Positions 1 through 30,360 are shown, numbered from the stretch's first letter. The stretch: 64,000 nt of DNA from Ophiodon elongatus (GCA_016806645.1 JACSYO010000704.1:219130-283129), one strand, 5' to 3'. Translations and numbers: made by a program. Notes: generated by a model from the sequence alone, not told the origin.

Positions 1-1075
1 AGATGCTGAAGGCGCTAGACGTTGTTGGGCTGTCTTGGCTGACACGCCTTTTCAATGTCGCATGGGGGTCGGGAACAGTGCCCATGGACTGGCAGACCGG
101 GGTGGTGGTTCCCATTTTCAAAAAGGGGGACCGGAGAGTGTGCTCGAATTATCGGGGTATCACACTACTCAGCCTCCCGGGGAAAGTGTCTGCCAGGGTG
201 CTGGAAAGGAGGCTCCGACCGATTGTCGAACCTCGGATTCAAGAGGAGCAGTGCGGATTCCGTCCCGGTCGTGGAACAGTGGACCAGCTCTTTACCCTCA
301 CAAGACTACTGGAGGGGCTCTGGGAGTTTGCCCAACCAGTCTACATGTGTTTTGTGGACTTGGAGAAGGCCTTCGACCGGGTCTCTCGGGGGTTTTTGTG
401 GGGGGTGCTGCGGGAGTATGGGGAGCCGGACCCGTTACACCGGGCCACCCGGTCTCTGTACGACTGCAGTAGGAGCTGTGTTCGTATTCTCGGCGCAAGA
501 TGGAGCGGGAGATCGACCGGCGGATCGGTGCGGCTGCAGCAGTAAAACAGGCGCTGCACCGGACCGTCTTGGTGAAGAGGAGCTGAGCCGGAAGGCAAAG
601 CTCTCAATTTACTGGGCGGTCTACGTTCCGACCCTCACCTATGGTCACGAACTCTGGGTCGTGACCGAAAGAACGAGGTCTCGGATACAAGCGGCCGAAA
701 TGAGTTTTCTCCGTAGGGTGGCCGGGCTCAGTCTTAGAGATAGGGTAAGGAGCTCGGACATCCGGAGGGAACTTGGAGTTGAGGCGCTACTCCTTCGTAT
801 CGAAAGGAGTCAGCTGAGGTGGTTCGGGCATCTGATCAGGATGCCTCCTGGACGCCTCCCGTTAGAGGTTTTCCAGGCACGCCCAACTGGTAGGAGGCCC
901 CGGGGAAGACCCAGGACACGCTGGAGGGATTATATCTCCCAGCTGGCCTGGGAACGCCTCGGGATCCCAGAACGAGCTGGAACGTGTTGCGGGTGAGAGG
1001 GAAGCCTGGGTCGGCCTGCTGCCACCGCGACCCGACCCCGGATAAGCGGAGGAAAATGGATGGATGAATGGAAAT
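1..1075 (+). mobile_element. Rex3-like (RTE clade) LINE, 3' half, internally deleted
   Basis: Translated in shifting frames, this reads as the end of a non-LTR retrotransposon ORF. Residues from position 3 contain the reverse-transcriptase blocks NYRGITLLS, QCGFRPGRG and CFVDLEKAFDRV. From about 580 to 1000 the C-terminal part follows (KLSIY, PTLTYGHELWV, SFLRRVAGLSLRDRVRSS, RPRTRWRDYI). Between them, near 497, the sequence jumps from the fingers/palm region to the segment after the palm, so the catalytic (Y/F)ADD box is missing; frame also changes near 500 and near 575. The copy is therefore dead. The 3' end (about 1035-1070) is the GATAAGCGG...GGATGGATG tail typical of Rex3, and bases 90-109 match, as I recall it, the conserved block used as a Rex3 PCR primer site. 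The 5' part lies left of the window. It sits in a gdap2 intron, in sense. Confidence 0.85.
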
Positions 1076-2410
1076 GGCATAAAACTAATGTAACGAATGT
1101 ATAAAAACAATCAAAAGAAGAGAATATGAGTTTATTTCTGTTTCTTCTGGTGGTTAATTGTCTTATGAGGACGAAGATGACTAGAGGCTTCAGTTTTTAT
1201 TTACCTTATATCTAGTGTTTGGAGATGATTTCTCCTTCGTGTTCAAAATAGGCTCATTGCTTAAAACGTGTTTGCAGAAATATTCAAGCTTAAGTTTATC
1301 TTTCACGTCAGATGTAAGAAATACAGTTGAAATTATGTGTTAATCAGAACTACAGTTCAAAAGGACAAAAAACTAAAAACATCTGAAGCGTCGAGATGCT
1401 GTGCGATAAAAGACCCAAGTCGGATCTCGTGAAGTGGAAACATGATCAATGATGTTTCTCTTTCGTGGCCGCGCCACAGAAAGGAAAGGATTGTATTTTA
1501 ATCTGGAAAAGGACAAACACAGAATTGATGAAACAGCATCTCGAGGACATTGGACACAGACGACGTGCATAAAAGAAGAATTTCGCCACAGAATAGAAAA
1601 CACCAGATCAGGAACATCTTCTTCGGAGACGCGTGCGATGAGGACGAGCTGTTGCCATGACGACAGCTTCTCAGTCTCTGCCAAAGAAATGTTGTCACTT
1701 TGCTTTTCTTTGGGACCGGTTTTCATTTGGAATGAGTTCTAAGCTCCGCTTTTCACATAAAAGTTTTTTGGGTTTTTTTACAATATTTTTTGAAATATGC
1801 CAAAGTGATAATAGAGATATTTGCCAATTGATTAAGACTGCAACTAAAAGTTTTAGTTTTTTTATATTTTTTGTTTAGTCTTTACCTTCATGGAAAATAG
1901 TGAAAAAGACTTTTGTTTAACCAAATGTCAAAAAAAACGAATATATCCGATAGAGAATCATATAAAACAGAGAAAAACATTAAATCCTGATGTGTGCACG
2001 AACCAGAGAATGTTAATAAAACTATAATTTAAGTAACTAGTTGCAGGTTTAAATCTCTGGTGATGTTGAACATGCAGGAAACTGACTTCTGCAACATTTT
2101 CAGAAACATAACTGTTAAGTTTTTACGTTAAATATCAGAGACTTTACCTCCATCAGCCTCTTTTTCCACAAATGTTTTCATTTTTATGTAAATTTCTTCG
2201 TAGAATACATGAATTTGAAATATATTCTATAAAATGTCCGAATACTGGAGGAAAAAAAAGTCTGTCGCAAGTTCTCGGAGCCCACAGTGACAATCTTCAA
2301 ATGTCTTATTTTGTCCATCCAGCGGCAACAAAACCCCAAAATGTTAAATTCACAATAACATACAACAATAATTCCAATTACGACCACGATCGTACAGGAA
2401 GTCAAACTAG
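1076..2410. other. gdap2 intron, no gene seen
   Basis: AT-rich intronic sequence between the Rex3 fragment and the first visible gdap2 exon. Open frames at about 1373-1742 on both strands show no recognisable protein and no splice-site support. That stretch (about 1370-1740) is less AT-rich than its surroundings and may be an old unclassified repeat. Confidence 0.5.
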
Positions 2411-2430
2411 TGTGTGTGTGTGTGTGTGTG
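2411..2430. repeat. (TG)10 microsatellite next to splice acceptor
   Basis: Ten TG units end 25 bases before the first base of the gdap2 exon at 2456, inside the region where the branch point and polypyrimidine tract of that intron should lie. UG-rich RNA is a known TDP-43 and CELF ligand, so length changes could affect inclusion of the exon; that effect is inferred. Confidence 0.9.
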
Positions 2431-2455
2431 ACCTGTTAATACTGTGTGTCTACAG

Positions 2456-21311
<18,856 letters not shown>

Positions 21312-21915
21312 CGGAGGCCGATCGGACCTCCTGTCGAGTGGAAGCCATTCATGGACGTCTGAACGCCTCGCCTCCTCTCAAAAGGCTCTGAACCGTCGTC
21401 CCCGGGCCAGAAGGACAAAATACACAACCGTGTACATTTAGCAGCGTGTGGCCCGCTGAGCCGTCGCTCTCTCTCGCCACAGACTATTTGTGGATCTGGT
21501 CGTGGTTTTTCTGGATTATGCCTTTTACCCAGATTTCCTATTCAGCAGTTTCCTCAAACATCCCAAAATATGAAGTTTCACGTTGAGCCTGACAGTTTGC
21601 TCAAAGCGTTTTTTTTTTTTTTTCCTGGCGTGTGGACGTCGTACGCCCGTTTGCCTCCAGAATATCGTCGGACTTTAAAAATAAATAAATAAATGCTGGA
21701 GTGAGAGGACGTCCACAGCGTCTCGTTCTGTAACGCTGGACGGAAGTAAAGTTTTACTCGATCCAAAGCTGGAAGTTCCCACCTCGGCACGTCCCCGCGG
21801 TCACAATCGGTAAAACCCCGGTTAGCTCAGCTCGGTATCATGCAACATTAACTTTTATGTCACAACATTTATCCATTTAACAACTTAAATAAATACTTAT
21901 TTGCTTTCTGTCCTC
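21312..21915 (+). other. gdap2: gdap2 3'UTR (probable)
   Basis: Repeat-free sequence directly after the stop codon. Candidate poly(A) signals are AATAAA at 21680-21685 (within AATAAATAAATAAATG) and AATAAA at 21888-21893. Which is used cannot be told from sequence. A further AATAAA at 25184-25189 would need a very long UTR crossing repeats. Confidence 0.6.
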
Positions 21916-22851
21916 GAGTTCGATGAGAAAATCGATCCCACTCTCAAATTAGTACGATAAATATGAAGCCACGTCCAGAAGACTGTTGGCTTAGCTTAGC
22001 TTAGCTTAGCTTAGCTTAGCTTAGCTTTACATAAAGACTGGAAGCCTTTTCTTTTACGGGTTACACAAACAAGATAAAGCGTGTTAGTTTGGGAGCTTTA
22101 AAGGTGCTTATAGGTGTATTTTCTCACCTTTGAACAGAGCCAGGTAGCTTCATGTTTAACTCACAAATATAAAAGTGGTTTCTTTCTTCCCGTCTGACTC
22201 TTAGCAGGAGAGCAAATCAGCACATTTCACAAAATGTTAACGTATCGTCTTTAAATTCACACAAATTGTTTGGGGAAATGTTCGAGGATTGTCGAAGTTC
22301 TGCTGCTCTGTTTTCCTTTTTCTTTCGTAGGTTTGTAATTTCTCACTTTCCGGTGTGTGTTTGGAAGGTTTCTGTCACTAACGTTAAAAGTTAGCACTAA
22401 AAACACTTCACGGATCAGTCAGTCAACAGAAAATGTATCTGCAGTCTGTTTTATATCATGAGTTGAAAGCCTTTTGGTTTTGGTTGCACAAAAATAAGTT
22501 TATTTAACTACTGGGAGCTTTATAGATTAAACAATGAAGTAATTAATTAAAAGAAATCAACACATTAATTAAAAGAAATGAAATCTCTTATCAGTCATAA
22601 AGGTCATAGCTGTTGTTAAATCATTCTACGAGCTGAAGCTGCTTCCTGTCTCTACGACCGCGTTCTTCACCTGGAGGTCAGGAGAAGATTTATAGGAATT
22701 CATACATTATTCTTCTGCTGCGATAACTTATTGTCTCACGTTCGTTTTGCCTTCAAATCGTCCTTTAATGTCACATTTTGTGAAATGCTGGCTGGTTTTC
22801 AGCAGCTCTGCTTCCTCTGATATTGACTCTTTAAGAAGGCATCACTTCGAT
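21916..22851. other. Intergenic, little structure
   Basis: Holds a (TTAGC)n-type repeat, CTTAG CTTAG units, at 21990-22026. The rest is AT-rich and unremarkable. Confidence 0.6.
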
Positions 22852-23273
22852 TTAAAGGTACAGTTCACCCCATAATCTAAAAATACACATTTTAAAAACT
22901 CAACAGCATCGTCTCTTTCCAGAAATCGAGACCCGTTTACTCGAGATAGGTTTCATGTGGGAACTATTTTCTGTGTGCATTTATACAGGACGCTGCTAGC
23001 TCACCTGGCACGACCGAGCTAGCTAACGCCAATGTTTACGTCTCGAGTGGACTCGGTAGAAAGAAAATAGTTCCCTAAATGAAACTGCTCACAACAAAAG
23101 TCTGTGGATTATCTTGAGTGATGGAGGTCGGGATTTCTGGAAAATAGACGTTGCTGTTGAGTTTTCCAAATGTATTTTGCCATGTAGTTCCACTATAACC
23201 AACTCTAAAACAAACTAGATTGGTAAATGGCACTACAGGTGAGAGGAAACACGGGGGTGAACTGTCCCTTTAA
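22852..23273. mobile_element. TTAA-flanked MITE with 16 bp terminal inverted repeats
   Basis: Left end: TTAA then AGGTACAGTTCACCCC (22852-22871). Right end: GGGGTGAACTGTCCCT then TTAA (23254-23273). The 16 bp ends are inverted copies with one mismatch and the target duplication is TTAA. Total 422 bp including duplications. There is no coding capacity. TTAA plus GGGACAGTTCACCCC ends fit the Kolobok/T2-like or piggyBac-like non-autonomous groups of fish. A fragment sharing AAAAGTCTGTGGATTATC lies near 41218. Confidence 0.85.
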
Positions 23274-23436
23274 GGGGAGACCAACCACAAGCCAGTCTCA
23301 CCCTCACATGCAAGAATGCAATTTGCAAAACATCAGATGTACTGAACTAAACTTTTAAAACATTCCTAAGATTGCGTTACATTTTTTAAGCAGTCACTAT
23401 GTAGCGAACCCTGTCTGTCTGTTACCCCAAGACGTA

Positions 23437-23503
23437 ACACAAAATATATATCTATATCTATATATCTATATATCTATTTATATAGATATAGATATATCTA
23501 TAT

Positions 23504-23566
<63 letters not shown>
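23437..23566. repeat. (TATC)n and (CA)n microsatellites
   Basis: TATATCTA words at 23440-23503, then pure CA at 23508-23565. Confidence 0.9.
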
Positions 23567-23567
<1 letters not shown>

Positions 23568-23573
23568 ACATGT

Positions 23574-24210
23574 ACATGTATTTCACACGCATGTACTCAC
23601 CCAGTCCTGTCTGCCACACGTCAGGACTCTTTAAATCATTCAGGACGTTTCACTCAATGGTTTTGCTAAAAAGAAAATCAATGCAAGCAGTCAAAATACA
23701 TTTTTAATCAACCGATTGTCTTTAAATCTTTTTTTCATTTTCTTTTTTTTTTCTAAAAAGGAATCACAGGGTGAAATGATTCCAAGTAGCGTTGCATTGG
23801 AATCTAGTGGATTTTCTCACCTCCTGCTTTTACAAAAGAAATTAAAGATTTAAAGACTGAATTTGACAATGAGTTGTTAAAAAAATGCAACTCCGGGTTA
23901 TATATTGAAAAAGAAAATTAAAAAAACTCATAACACAAATGTTTTTGTTCGAACTGTGATTGTCAGAATGTATAAAAATGATGAGCCAAACTTTGACTTC
24001 CTGTATATGTATATTATCTTTTTTTTATGATTTCAAGATTTACAGTATGGTTACTGTTTTTTTTAATATATAAATATATATATACACTGATTAAAATGAT
24101 TTTTCCTCTGTAAAAATGTTTTTCAGTTTTGTAATTGATTGTTCTTTTTAGAAAAAATGTCAATATCTTAAATTTAGGAATGAAGCTGAATACTAAGTTC
24201 AATTTTGATG
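23574..24210. other. AT-rich intergenic DNA
   Basis: No gene or repeat family recognised. Poly-T and (TA)n stretches are present near 23740 and 24060. Confidence 0.5.
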
Positions 24211-24217
24211 TTCTAGA

Positions 24218-24420
24218 ACAGCGGTCCTCAACTTTTGCGCCACAGACTGGCCTTCAAGGTGTGGACGATAAATATGACGTAATAAAATTATATGACCGGC
24301 ATAAAAACAAATATAAAGTACATAAAAAATACAACTCTCCTGTACGCTGAATTATCTCCACATGTTCTGCAGAGTGAGACTCTCCTGGAGGATGAACCGT
24401 ATTTTAAGTAGGACTCCTGA
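24218..24420 (+). mobile_element. hAT-type repeat fragment (CAGCGGTCCTCAAC end)
   Basis: CAGCGGTCCTCAACTTTTGC followed by GCCACAGACTGG resembles the CAGTGGTTCTCAACC ends of hAT/Charlie-type elements. The other end is not clear. Confidence 0.5.
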
Positions 24421-24464
24421 TGTCTTTTAAATGAAGCTTTCTTCTTCTTGGAAGTCGTAGGCTC

Positions 24465-25035
24465 TTCTTCTGTCTCCTAATTGGTTCTTTTCCCTTCTTC
24501 TTCTTCTGTCTCCCCATTGGTTCCTTCTTCTTCTTCTTCTTGTTTTCTTTTTCTGTCTCCTCATTGGTTCTTTCTTCTTCTTCTTCTGTCTCCTCATTGG
24601 TTCCTCCTTCTTCTTCTTCTGTCTCCTCATTGGTTCCTCCTTCTTCTTCTTCTGTCTCCTCATTGGTTCTTTCTTCTTCTTCTTCTTCTTCTGTCTTCTC
24701 ATTGGTTCTTTCTTCTTCTTCTTCTTCTTCTTCTTCTGTCTCCTAATTGGTTCTTTTTTCTTCTTCTTCTTCTGCTTCTTCTGTCTCCTCATTGGTTCCT
24801 TCTTCTTCTTCTTCTTCTTCTTCTTCTGTCTCCTCATTGGTTCCTTCTTCTTCTTCTTCTTCTTCTTCTTCTGTCTCCTCATTGGTTCCTTCTTCTTCTT
24901 CTTCTGCCTCCTCATTGGTTCCTTCTTCTTCTTCTTCTGTCTCCTCATTGGTTCCTTCTTCTTCTTCTTCTGTCTCCTCATTGGTTCCTTCTTCTTCTTC
25001 TTCTGTCTCCTCATTGGTTCTTTTCCCCTTTCCAG
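24465..25035. repeat. Minisatellite of (TTC)n plus TCTCCTCATTGGTTC, 15 units
   Basis: Units of 33-45 bp combine a variable (CTT)n tract with the constant TCTGTCTCCTCATTGGTTC. ATTGG occurs 15 times, starting near 24480, 24516, 24562, 24596, 24629, 24662, 24701, 24746, 24791, 24836, 24881, 24914, 24947, 24980 and 25013. Unit lengths are multiples of three, so long Lys/Glu-, Ser- or Leu-rich frames exist on both strands. I take these as artefacts. On the minus strand each unit reads GAACCAATGAG, which fits the NF-Y consensus RRCCAATSRS except in the variant units. Confidence 0.93.
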
Positions 25036-25621
25036 AGAACCTCTCCAAAGACCTTTGTTTTTACTCATGTTTACTCGCTTGTGGGCTCAATTTTTGGAGT
25101 AACGTGTCACGTGACCGAGACGAACGTATTGACACATGTCAAGAGCTCAGACGCACAGGCAGATTTATCCGGTAATTTTTCAAAATAAAACCTCTTTCAG
25201 ACCGTAATAATAAATGAAATATTTATTATCACAAATTGGGACTCTGTTTTTTAAGGTTAACTGTCAACTCAAGTTCAACTGGACCGAACCGACATCTGCA
25301 ACAGCAGGGAATTCTTAGCAGCAATTAAAAAAAAGACAAATAAAAATTTATGTTGTGTTTTTCATTTGACAAAATGTGTTGCCTATATCATGTCCAGAGA
25401 CTGTGCTTTGATGTAGTCCAGCCACAAAGAAATCAAATCCATCACTCGCAGCGGACGAGGAGGAAAACTTAAACGTTTCCAAGTTAAATATTTGTGACGT
25501 GTTTGAGAGATTAAGACTTTGCGTCAGCCAAACGACTGTCAAGACAATCTGTAAACGGTGTTTTATGTGAGGCTTTTAAAAAGAACCTCCTGTGGCCTTG
25601 AGTTCAGATAGCTTAACATTT

Positions 25622-25665
25622 CAGGGGGCGTGGCTTAGGGGCGTGGCTTAGGGGCGTGGCTTGTA
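25622..25665. repeat. Three tandem GGGGCGTGGCTTA units
   Basis: 15 bp units, three copies; GGGGCGTGGC resembles a KLF/Sp (CACCC/GC box) site. Very short array. Confidence 0.75.
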
Positions 25666-25714
25666 TGACGGAAGACCACTGTTGGCTTCTTTGTCCTGAT
25701 GTAGTTAATAGTTT

Positions 25715-26100
25715 TACTTTACTTTATATATATTTATGACACTACACTATCACTTTTTATATTTTAGATACTATAATATGACTTTTTTATGATATATTCA
25801 TGACATACTATACCGTGACTTTTATGACATACTATGCTATGTTTTATGACTTTTTATCACATACTCTACAGGGATTATTTTACATACTATACTCTGACTT
25901 TTTAAAAATGTTTTCATAACATATTATACTGACTTTTTATTACACTTTTTTTGACATACTATTATATTTTATGATGTTTTTAAGACATATATACATATTT
26001 TATGACATCTTTTACATACTATACTATCACTTTTATGACATTTTGTTGACATATTATGACTTTTCATGACATGCTATTCTATGACTACACCTTTACCAAT
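25715..26100. repeat. Degenerate tandem repeat of ACATACTATACTATGACTTT words
   Basis: Roughly 25-35 bp units with words CATACTATA, TATGAC and TTTTTATGACAT, heavily diverged. AT-rich, non-coding. Confidence 0.7.
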
Positions 26101-26189
26101 TGCAATATTATAGTGAGGAACACATTAATGCGTCAATAATTATTACGCAATAATCTACATACTATCATCTATATAATCTGGAGTCGTTC

Positions 26190-26350
26190 TGCATATTGAG
26201 TACCTTTTGGTACTCTGGCTGTTTGTTTTGATTATAGAACCTCTGTACTTATACTTCAGTAACATTTTTAATACTCGGCTTTTACTTTAAAATGTGGTAT
26301 TACTACTCTTACGTCAATAAAAGATCTGCGTACTTCTTCGTCCACTGTGG
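26190..26350 (-). mobile_element. hAT-like MITE fragment, reversed
   Basis: Ends GATCTGCGTACTTCTTCGTC then CACTG; its reverse complement is the CAGTGG..GAAGAAGTACGCAGATC end of the same family as 19782. GTACTTATACTTCAGTAAC inside fits. Confidence 0.6.
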
Positions 26351-26950
26351 TTAAGGGCTTTTCACAGATTTATGTAAATTCATGTTTCATGTGTAAACTG
26401 CAATGAGCGACTTACCTGCAAACGTGAGACAGATTTCAAATCCAGAGCCCTCTGGGTGCGTTTCCCCTTTAAGGACACAGGAAAGATGGAGACACATAAG
26501 TGGCTGAATAAGAAGGATAAACACCAGGTGTTGCACTTACAAAACACCAGTGTTAAACCAATCTCACCTTCCCATGGCGGACAACAGCACCGTGTTCCAG
26601 GATGTGGAGAAGTGGCCTTGTGCTGATTAAAAACCTCCAACCTGCACACCTCGACACCTGCCGTCTCTTCACCTGCACACATCCTGCTGACCGCTGCGAC
26701 CCTCTTCCACCTGCAGCTTTTTTAATCTCTCCATTCGTTCTACCTGGATTAAAAGAACCGAGCAGAGGGATGAGCAGGACGCTGCTGTCTGTTCTGTTAA
26801 AAAATAAATGAAAGCTGTGGAGAGTGGAGGAGCAAATCCATCTTTTATGGACCTCCCTCTGTGACCGATAGGGATTAGTAGGGAGGCCGAGAGAGCAGGT
26901 CGCCTTCAGTGTTCAGATACCAGATACACATAACTAAAATATGTCACAAT

Positions 26951-26995
<45 letters not shown>

Positions 26996-28145
26996 CTATA
27001 AAACTGCTATTTCTACATGAAGTTGTTGGAAATTGCAGCGGATTGTTTTTTAATGTCTGTGATCCACTCGTATTCTGTACTTCTGGTATACATTTACATG
27101 TAAAAATGTGAGAGGTCATCACTTAAATTATAGTCACGAGAGGGAGGCTTCCATGGCATTTAATTACTTAATTATTCGGACTATTCATGTAACAATTGTA
27201 GGCCAGCATTAAAAATAATTGAAGCGTTGAAAGGAAAATGTCCAAATGTGTCATTTCAATGGTCACAATTCAGAGACCTGAAAGACTTTTGCTTGACTTG
27301 GACTTGGACTTGGACTTGATTACTTTGACATCTTAATATTAAATATGAAGCCAGAGCCAGCAGCCGGTGACTTGATTTCGCACAAAGCCTGAGGGAAACA
27401 TCTATCCTGGCTTCGTCCAATGGTCACAAAATCTGCCTCCCAGCACATTTGAAGCTCACTACATAACACATTACATCCCGTTTGTTCATATAAAAAAATA
27501 TTTGCCATTTTATGTTTGAGTACGTGCAGGATTATTTATTGGCCAAGCACATGTTATTTCTGCTGGTTGGCTTGCAACTGCTATGAGCCAAGAAATATAT
27601 CCTTTTACAGCAACGTCACGGTGTTAGCTGGAGGAAAAACAAAGAAAAGATTGGAGGTATTTGAGATGATAAACTTTGACTTTTGCCTCCTGATAACCTC
27701 GTCTTCCGTCACGGCTGCTGCACCACAATGTTATTGTTAATAGGCTAAACTATTAGGGAGATGAAGACATAGCCCGCTGCTTATTTTCTGTAACCAGTGT
27801 AGCATCAAAGCATGGTGTAATTAGCAAGCTAACACATGTACTCCTGCTAATTCTCATGCTTCCACGCAACACTGGTCAAAGAAAATTATACAAACAAAGA
27901 TGGCATCTCTCAGTAGCAATGTGCTTTCCTACACCATGACAACAGTGGAGGAAGTATTAAGTTGTCAAACTGTACTCATGTAGCTGTTGGCTAGTTAGCT
28001 AGCTACCTTGCTAATTCCACCATGCTTTGATGCTAACGTTCAACTGGTTATTTCGCTGGGGGGGAGCAGGTAGCAGCTCATGGTTCATTTTAAACTATTC
28101 AAGTAATACTCGCAAACCTACTCAACGCTTTATGTCTTAAACCTG
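26351..28145. other. Intergenic, no gene assigned
   Basis: (CA)n at 26952-26994 and a GACTTGGACTTGGACTTGGA repeat at 27295-27318. A donor-like CAG|GTAAGT on the minus strand near 26410 follows an open stretch, but no matching acceptor or homology supports an exon. The TAGCTAGCTA-type words near 27990 are simple repeats. Confidence 0.4.
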
Positions 28146-28154
28146 TATTCTCTC

Positions 28155-28672
28155 TAGTGTCCACCAGGGGGCGACTCCTGTGGTTGTATAGAAGTCAAAG
28201 CTTCATGTGTTAAAGCTGCATTCTCTCTCCTGACCACCAGGGGGCGACTCCTCTGGTTGTATAGAAGTCTATAGAAAATGACTCTACTTCTCTTGATTTA
28301 TTCCCTTAGTAAACATTGTAAACATGAGTTTATGTCTCAATCTCTAGTTTCAAGTCTTCTTCAATACAGCATGATGTTCATTTAGTAAATTATGGTCCAT
28401 TTAGAGTCAAACAGACCATAAAGCAGGGGATGCTTTAGGGGCGGGGCTACAAGGTGATTGACAGCTGCCGCTACCAGAGTACGGAGTCATAAGTCACTCC
28501 TCCGCATTCCAAATATGGTCACCTCCGTTCATTGGTTGCAAAAAAAAAAATATGGCGACGGCCGTAATTCAAGATGGCGACGGCGAAATCATCAAACTCA
28601 AGGCTTCAAAACATCAGTCCACAAACCAACGGGTTACGTCAAGAATTATTACATCAAATTCTTATATACAGG
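28155..28672 (-). repeat. Dispersed CTCF-core repeat, copy D
   Basis: Minus-strand copy. Two units with plus-strand cores CCACCAGGGGGCGAC at 28161-28175 and 28234-28248, then the ATGAGTTTATGTCTCAATCT body, GCGGGGCTACAAGGTGATTG (about 28441), ATATGGTCAC and the left part (GGCGACGGCCGTAATTC, AACCAACGGGTTACGTC), ending TTATATACAG near 28672. Confidence 0.87.
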
Positions 28673-28754
28673 CTTGCTAGCCAGGATTAACTAACAAATA
28701 GTCCGGCTCACAATTCTTTTTTTCTTTTCTTTTTTTTTAAAGTACTGTATTGAA

Positions 28755-29124
28755 CAAACAAGACATGACATTTTAATTTGTGAGTTTTAGAGATGTTAGA
28801 AGAATTTGTTTGTTGTCCTTTGAACAGATCAAGGCCAGCTGTTGTCCCTTCTTTTTGCTGTTTTTATGCTAAGATAAGCAGCTGTAGCTTCATATTCAGC
28901 CCACATTTCACCAAAAGGTTGAACCACAGTTCAACATGTATTATCTGCTCTCGCCTGGTCAAACAGATCTTCTGAGGTCCTGACCTTCTTGGTGCGGCCA
29001 CATCTGCAGAGCCCCTGTGACTCATCGCAGCTTCTTGGCCGGCGGTAACTGACTGCGATGTGCAGCTGTTTTACATGATGATGATGTTTCCGATAATCCT
29101 CTCAGACTTCAGACCAGCGGGCAC
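28755..29124 (-). other. Candidate 3'-terminal exon on the minus strand (uncertain)
   Basis: On the minus strand an excellent acceptor (TTTCTGTCGTCCTCCCTACAG) ends at 29125. The following bases 29124-29071 stay open as VPAGLKSERIIGNIIIM and then TAA. About 295 bases downstream is ATTAAA (plus 28772-28777), a common poly(A) signal variant. The order acceptor, short open frame, stop, poly(A) signal is what a last exon looks like. I do not recognise the peptide and found no convincing upstream exon, so this may be a non-coding RNA exon or chance. Confidence 0.22.
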
Positions 29125-29129
29125 CTGTA

Positions 29130-30120
29130 GGGAGGACGACAGAAAGGGAAAAGGTTGTGAATCAGAATGACTCATCTATAAAGGTTTTGTGTACAACACA
29201 AGGTTCACACATTTGCACATACAAACTAATGTCAAATTAGCTAAACATCAAATGGAATGCAGACCTCAACGGTGCAATTTAGATCAAATAAATAAAGCAC
29301 AACAGTCAGCACCCATGTGTGGATGCAACGAGAGTTTTCATGACTGCAATGAGCTCATGGCTTTCAGCTCTTAACATGTCCTTTGAAGCTCAGATTCAGG
29401 CAGTATTGAGTGACCCCTTAAGCAATCAAACAAAGTCAGATGTCCAGATGATGAAAAATTAGAAACTGTCCGTAGCAGTAATTAGTAGCAGTGCATAAAA
29501 CCAGAGGGGAATGTTGAAGTGCACGTGGAAGTCGTGTGTCCTGTTTGTTCGAGTTGTGTGTTCGGTCAAGGTCACGGTCGTACCCGTAAAAAGTGTGTGG
29601 ACGCACTAATGAGACCTTTAAGGGGATGTTGAGAAGTTCCAAAAGCCATTCTGCTGTTGATCTGTTTCCCTGCTTTCGACCAAGATTTGAACACCAATGC
29701 TGCTTTTGCGAATGAGTCATTTTTTTTTTTTTTTTGGGGTTATGGATTTTATTTACTGTTGCGTCGTCCAATGTGGTTGTCGGTCCCTTTTAACCACCGG
29801 TAACCAAACTCCAATCGTTCTTGTTTTAAATGAATTATAAGGGACGAAGAATCAACACAGTTTGAAAAAAAAAAAAAACTTGAATGTCTATGGAGGCAAA
29901 TAGCATAAAACCAGAGGAAAATGTGATGCACAGCAGTTCAGGGACAAACAAGACTAAGAGACGTCAGCTATTCTATCGGCTCTGTGAGGCAAAGATAAAC
30001 TGTCACATCAGCACATACCGTTTGCTAATTAGCATTGGACTCAAAGTACAGTTAAAGCTGATGGGAATGTTATTAGTTCTACAAATATTTGGCCAGGACC
30101 CAAACCCACAGGCTGAAACG
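29130..30120. other. Intergenic, nothing assigned
   Basis: Mixed sequence with a poly-T run at 29720-29736 and a poly-A run near 29865-29878. The minus-strand open frame at 29436-29771 has no recognised domain. Confidence 0.4.
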
Positions 30121-30124
30121 TTGT

Positions 30125-30360
30125 CCTGACGATGGCCCTCGTCATCAGCCAAAAGGTTCGTCCTCAGGGGACCACGAATGTCTGGACCAATTGTCACAGT
30201 AATCCATCCAGTAGTGCTCAGTAACCTCATGGGGGCACTCGAGGAAAAGTCAAAGGGATCCCCTGAGTCATCAGGATTCATCCTCTGGGGAACACGAATG
30301 TAGTTTTGAGGGAAATATGTCAACCTCGCGGTGGTGTTGGGAGAAAAAGTCACAGAAAAC
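30125..30360. repeat. Old LINE-derived interspersed repeat
   Basis: Two head-to-tail copies of a segment with the words TCATCCTC(T/A)GGGGA(C/A)CACGAATGT and GTCACAGTAATCCATCCAGT, common in fish genomes as the tail region of old LINEs. A related piece (AACCATCTGATAGTTGTGAA, ATTTCAGTCTAGACCAAA) is at 31010-31090. Class not certain. Confidence 0.5.

Noticed and set aside
24427..25068. 213-codon minus-strand frame rich in KKKKK-EPMRRQ, and Glu-, Ser- and Leu-rich frames on both strands
   Set aside because: It is the translation of a minisatellite whose unit is a multiple of three; all frames stay open, and there is no start context, splice signal or homology.
26380..26682. Possible minus-strand exon ending in a CAG|GTAAGT donor near 26410
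   Set aside because: No convincing acceptor or recognisable peptide; a single donor match is expected by chance.
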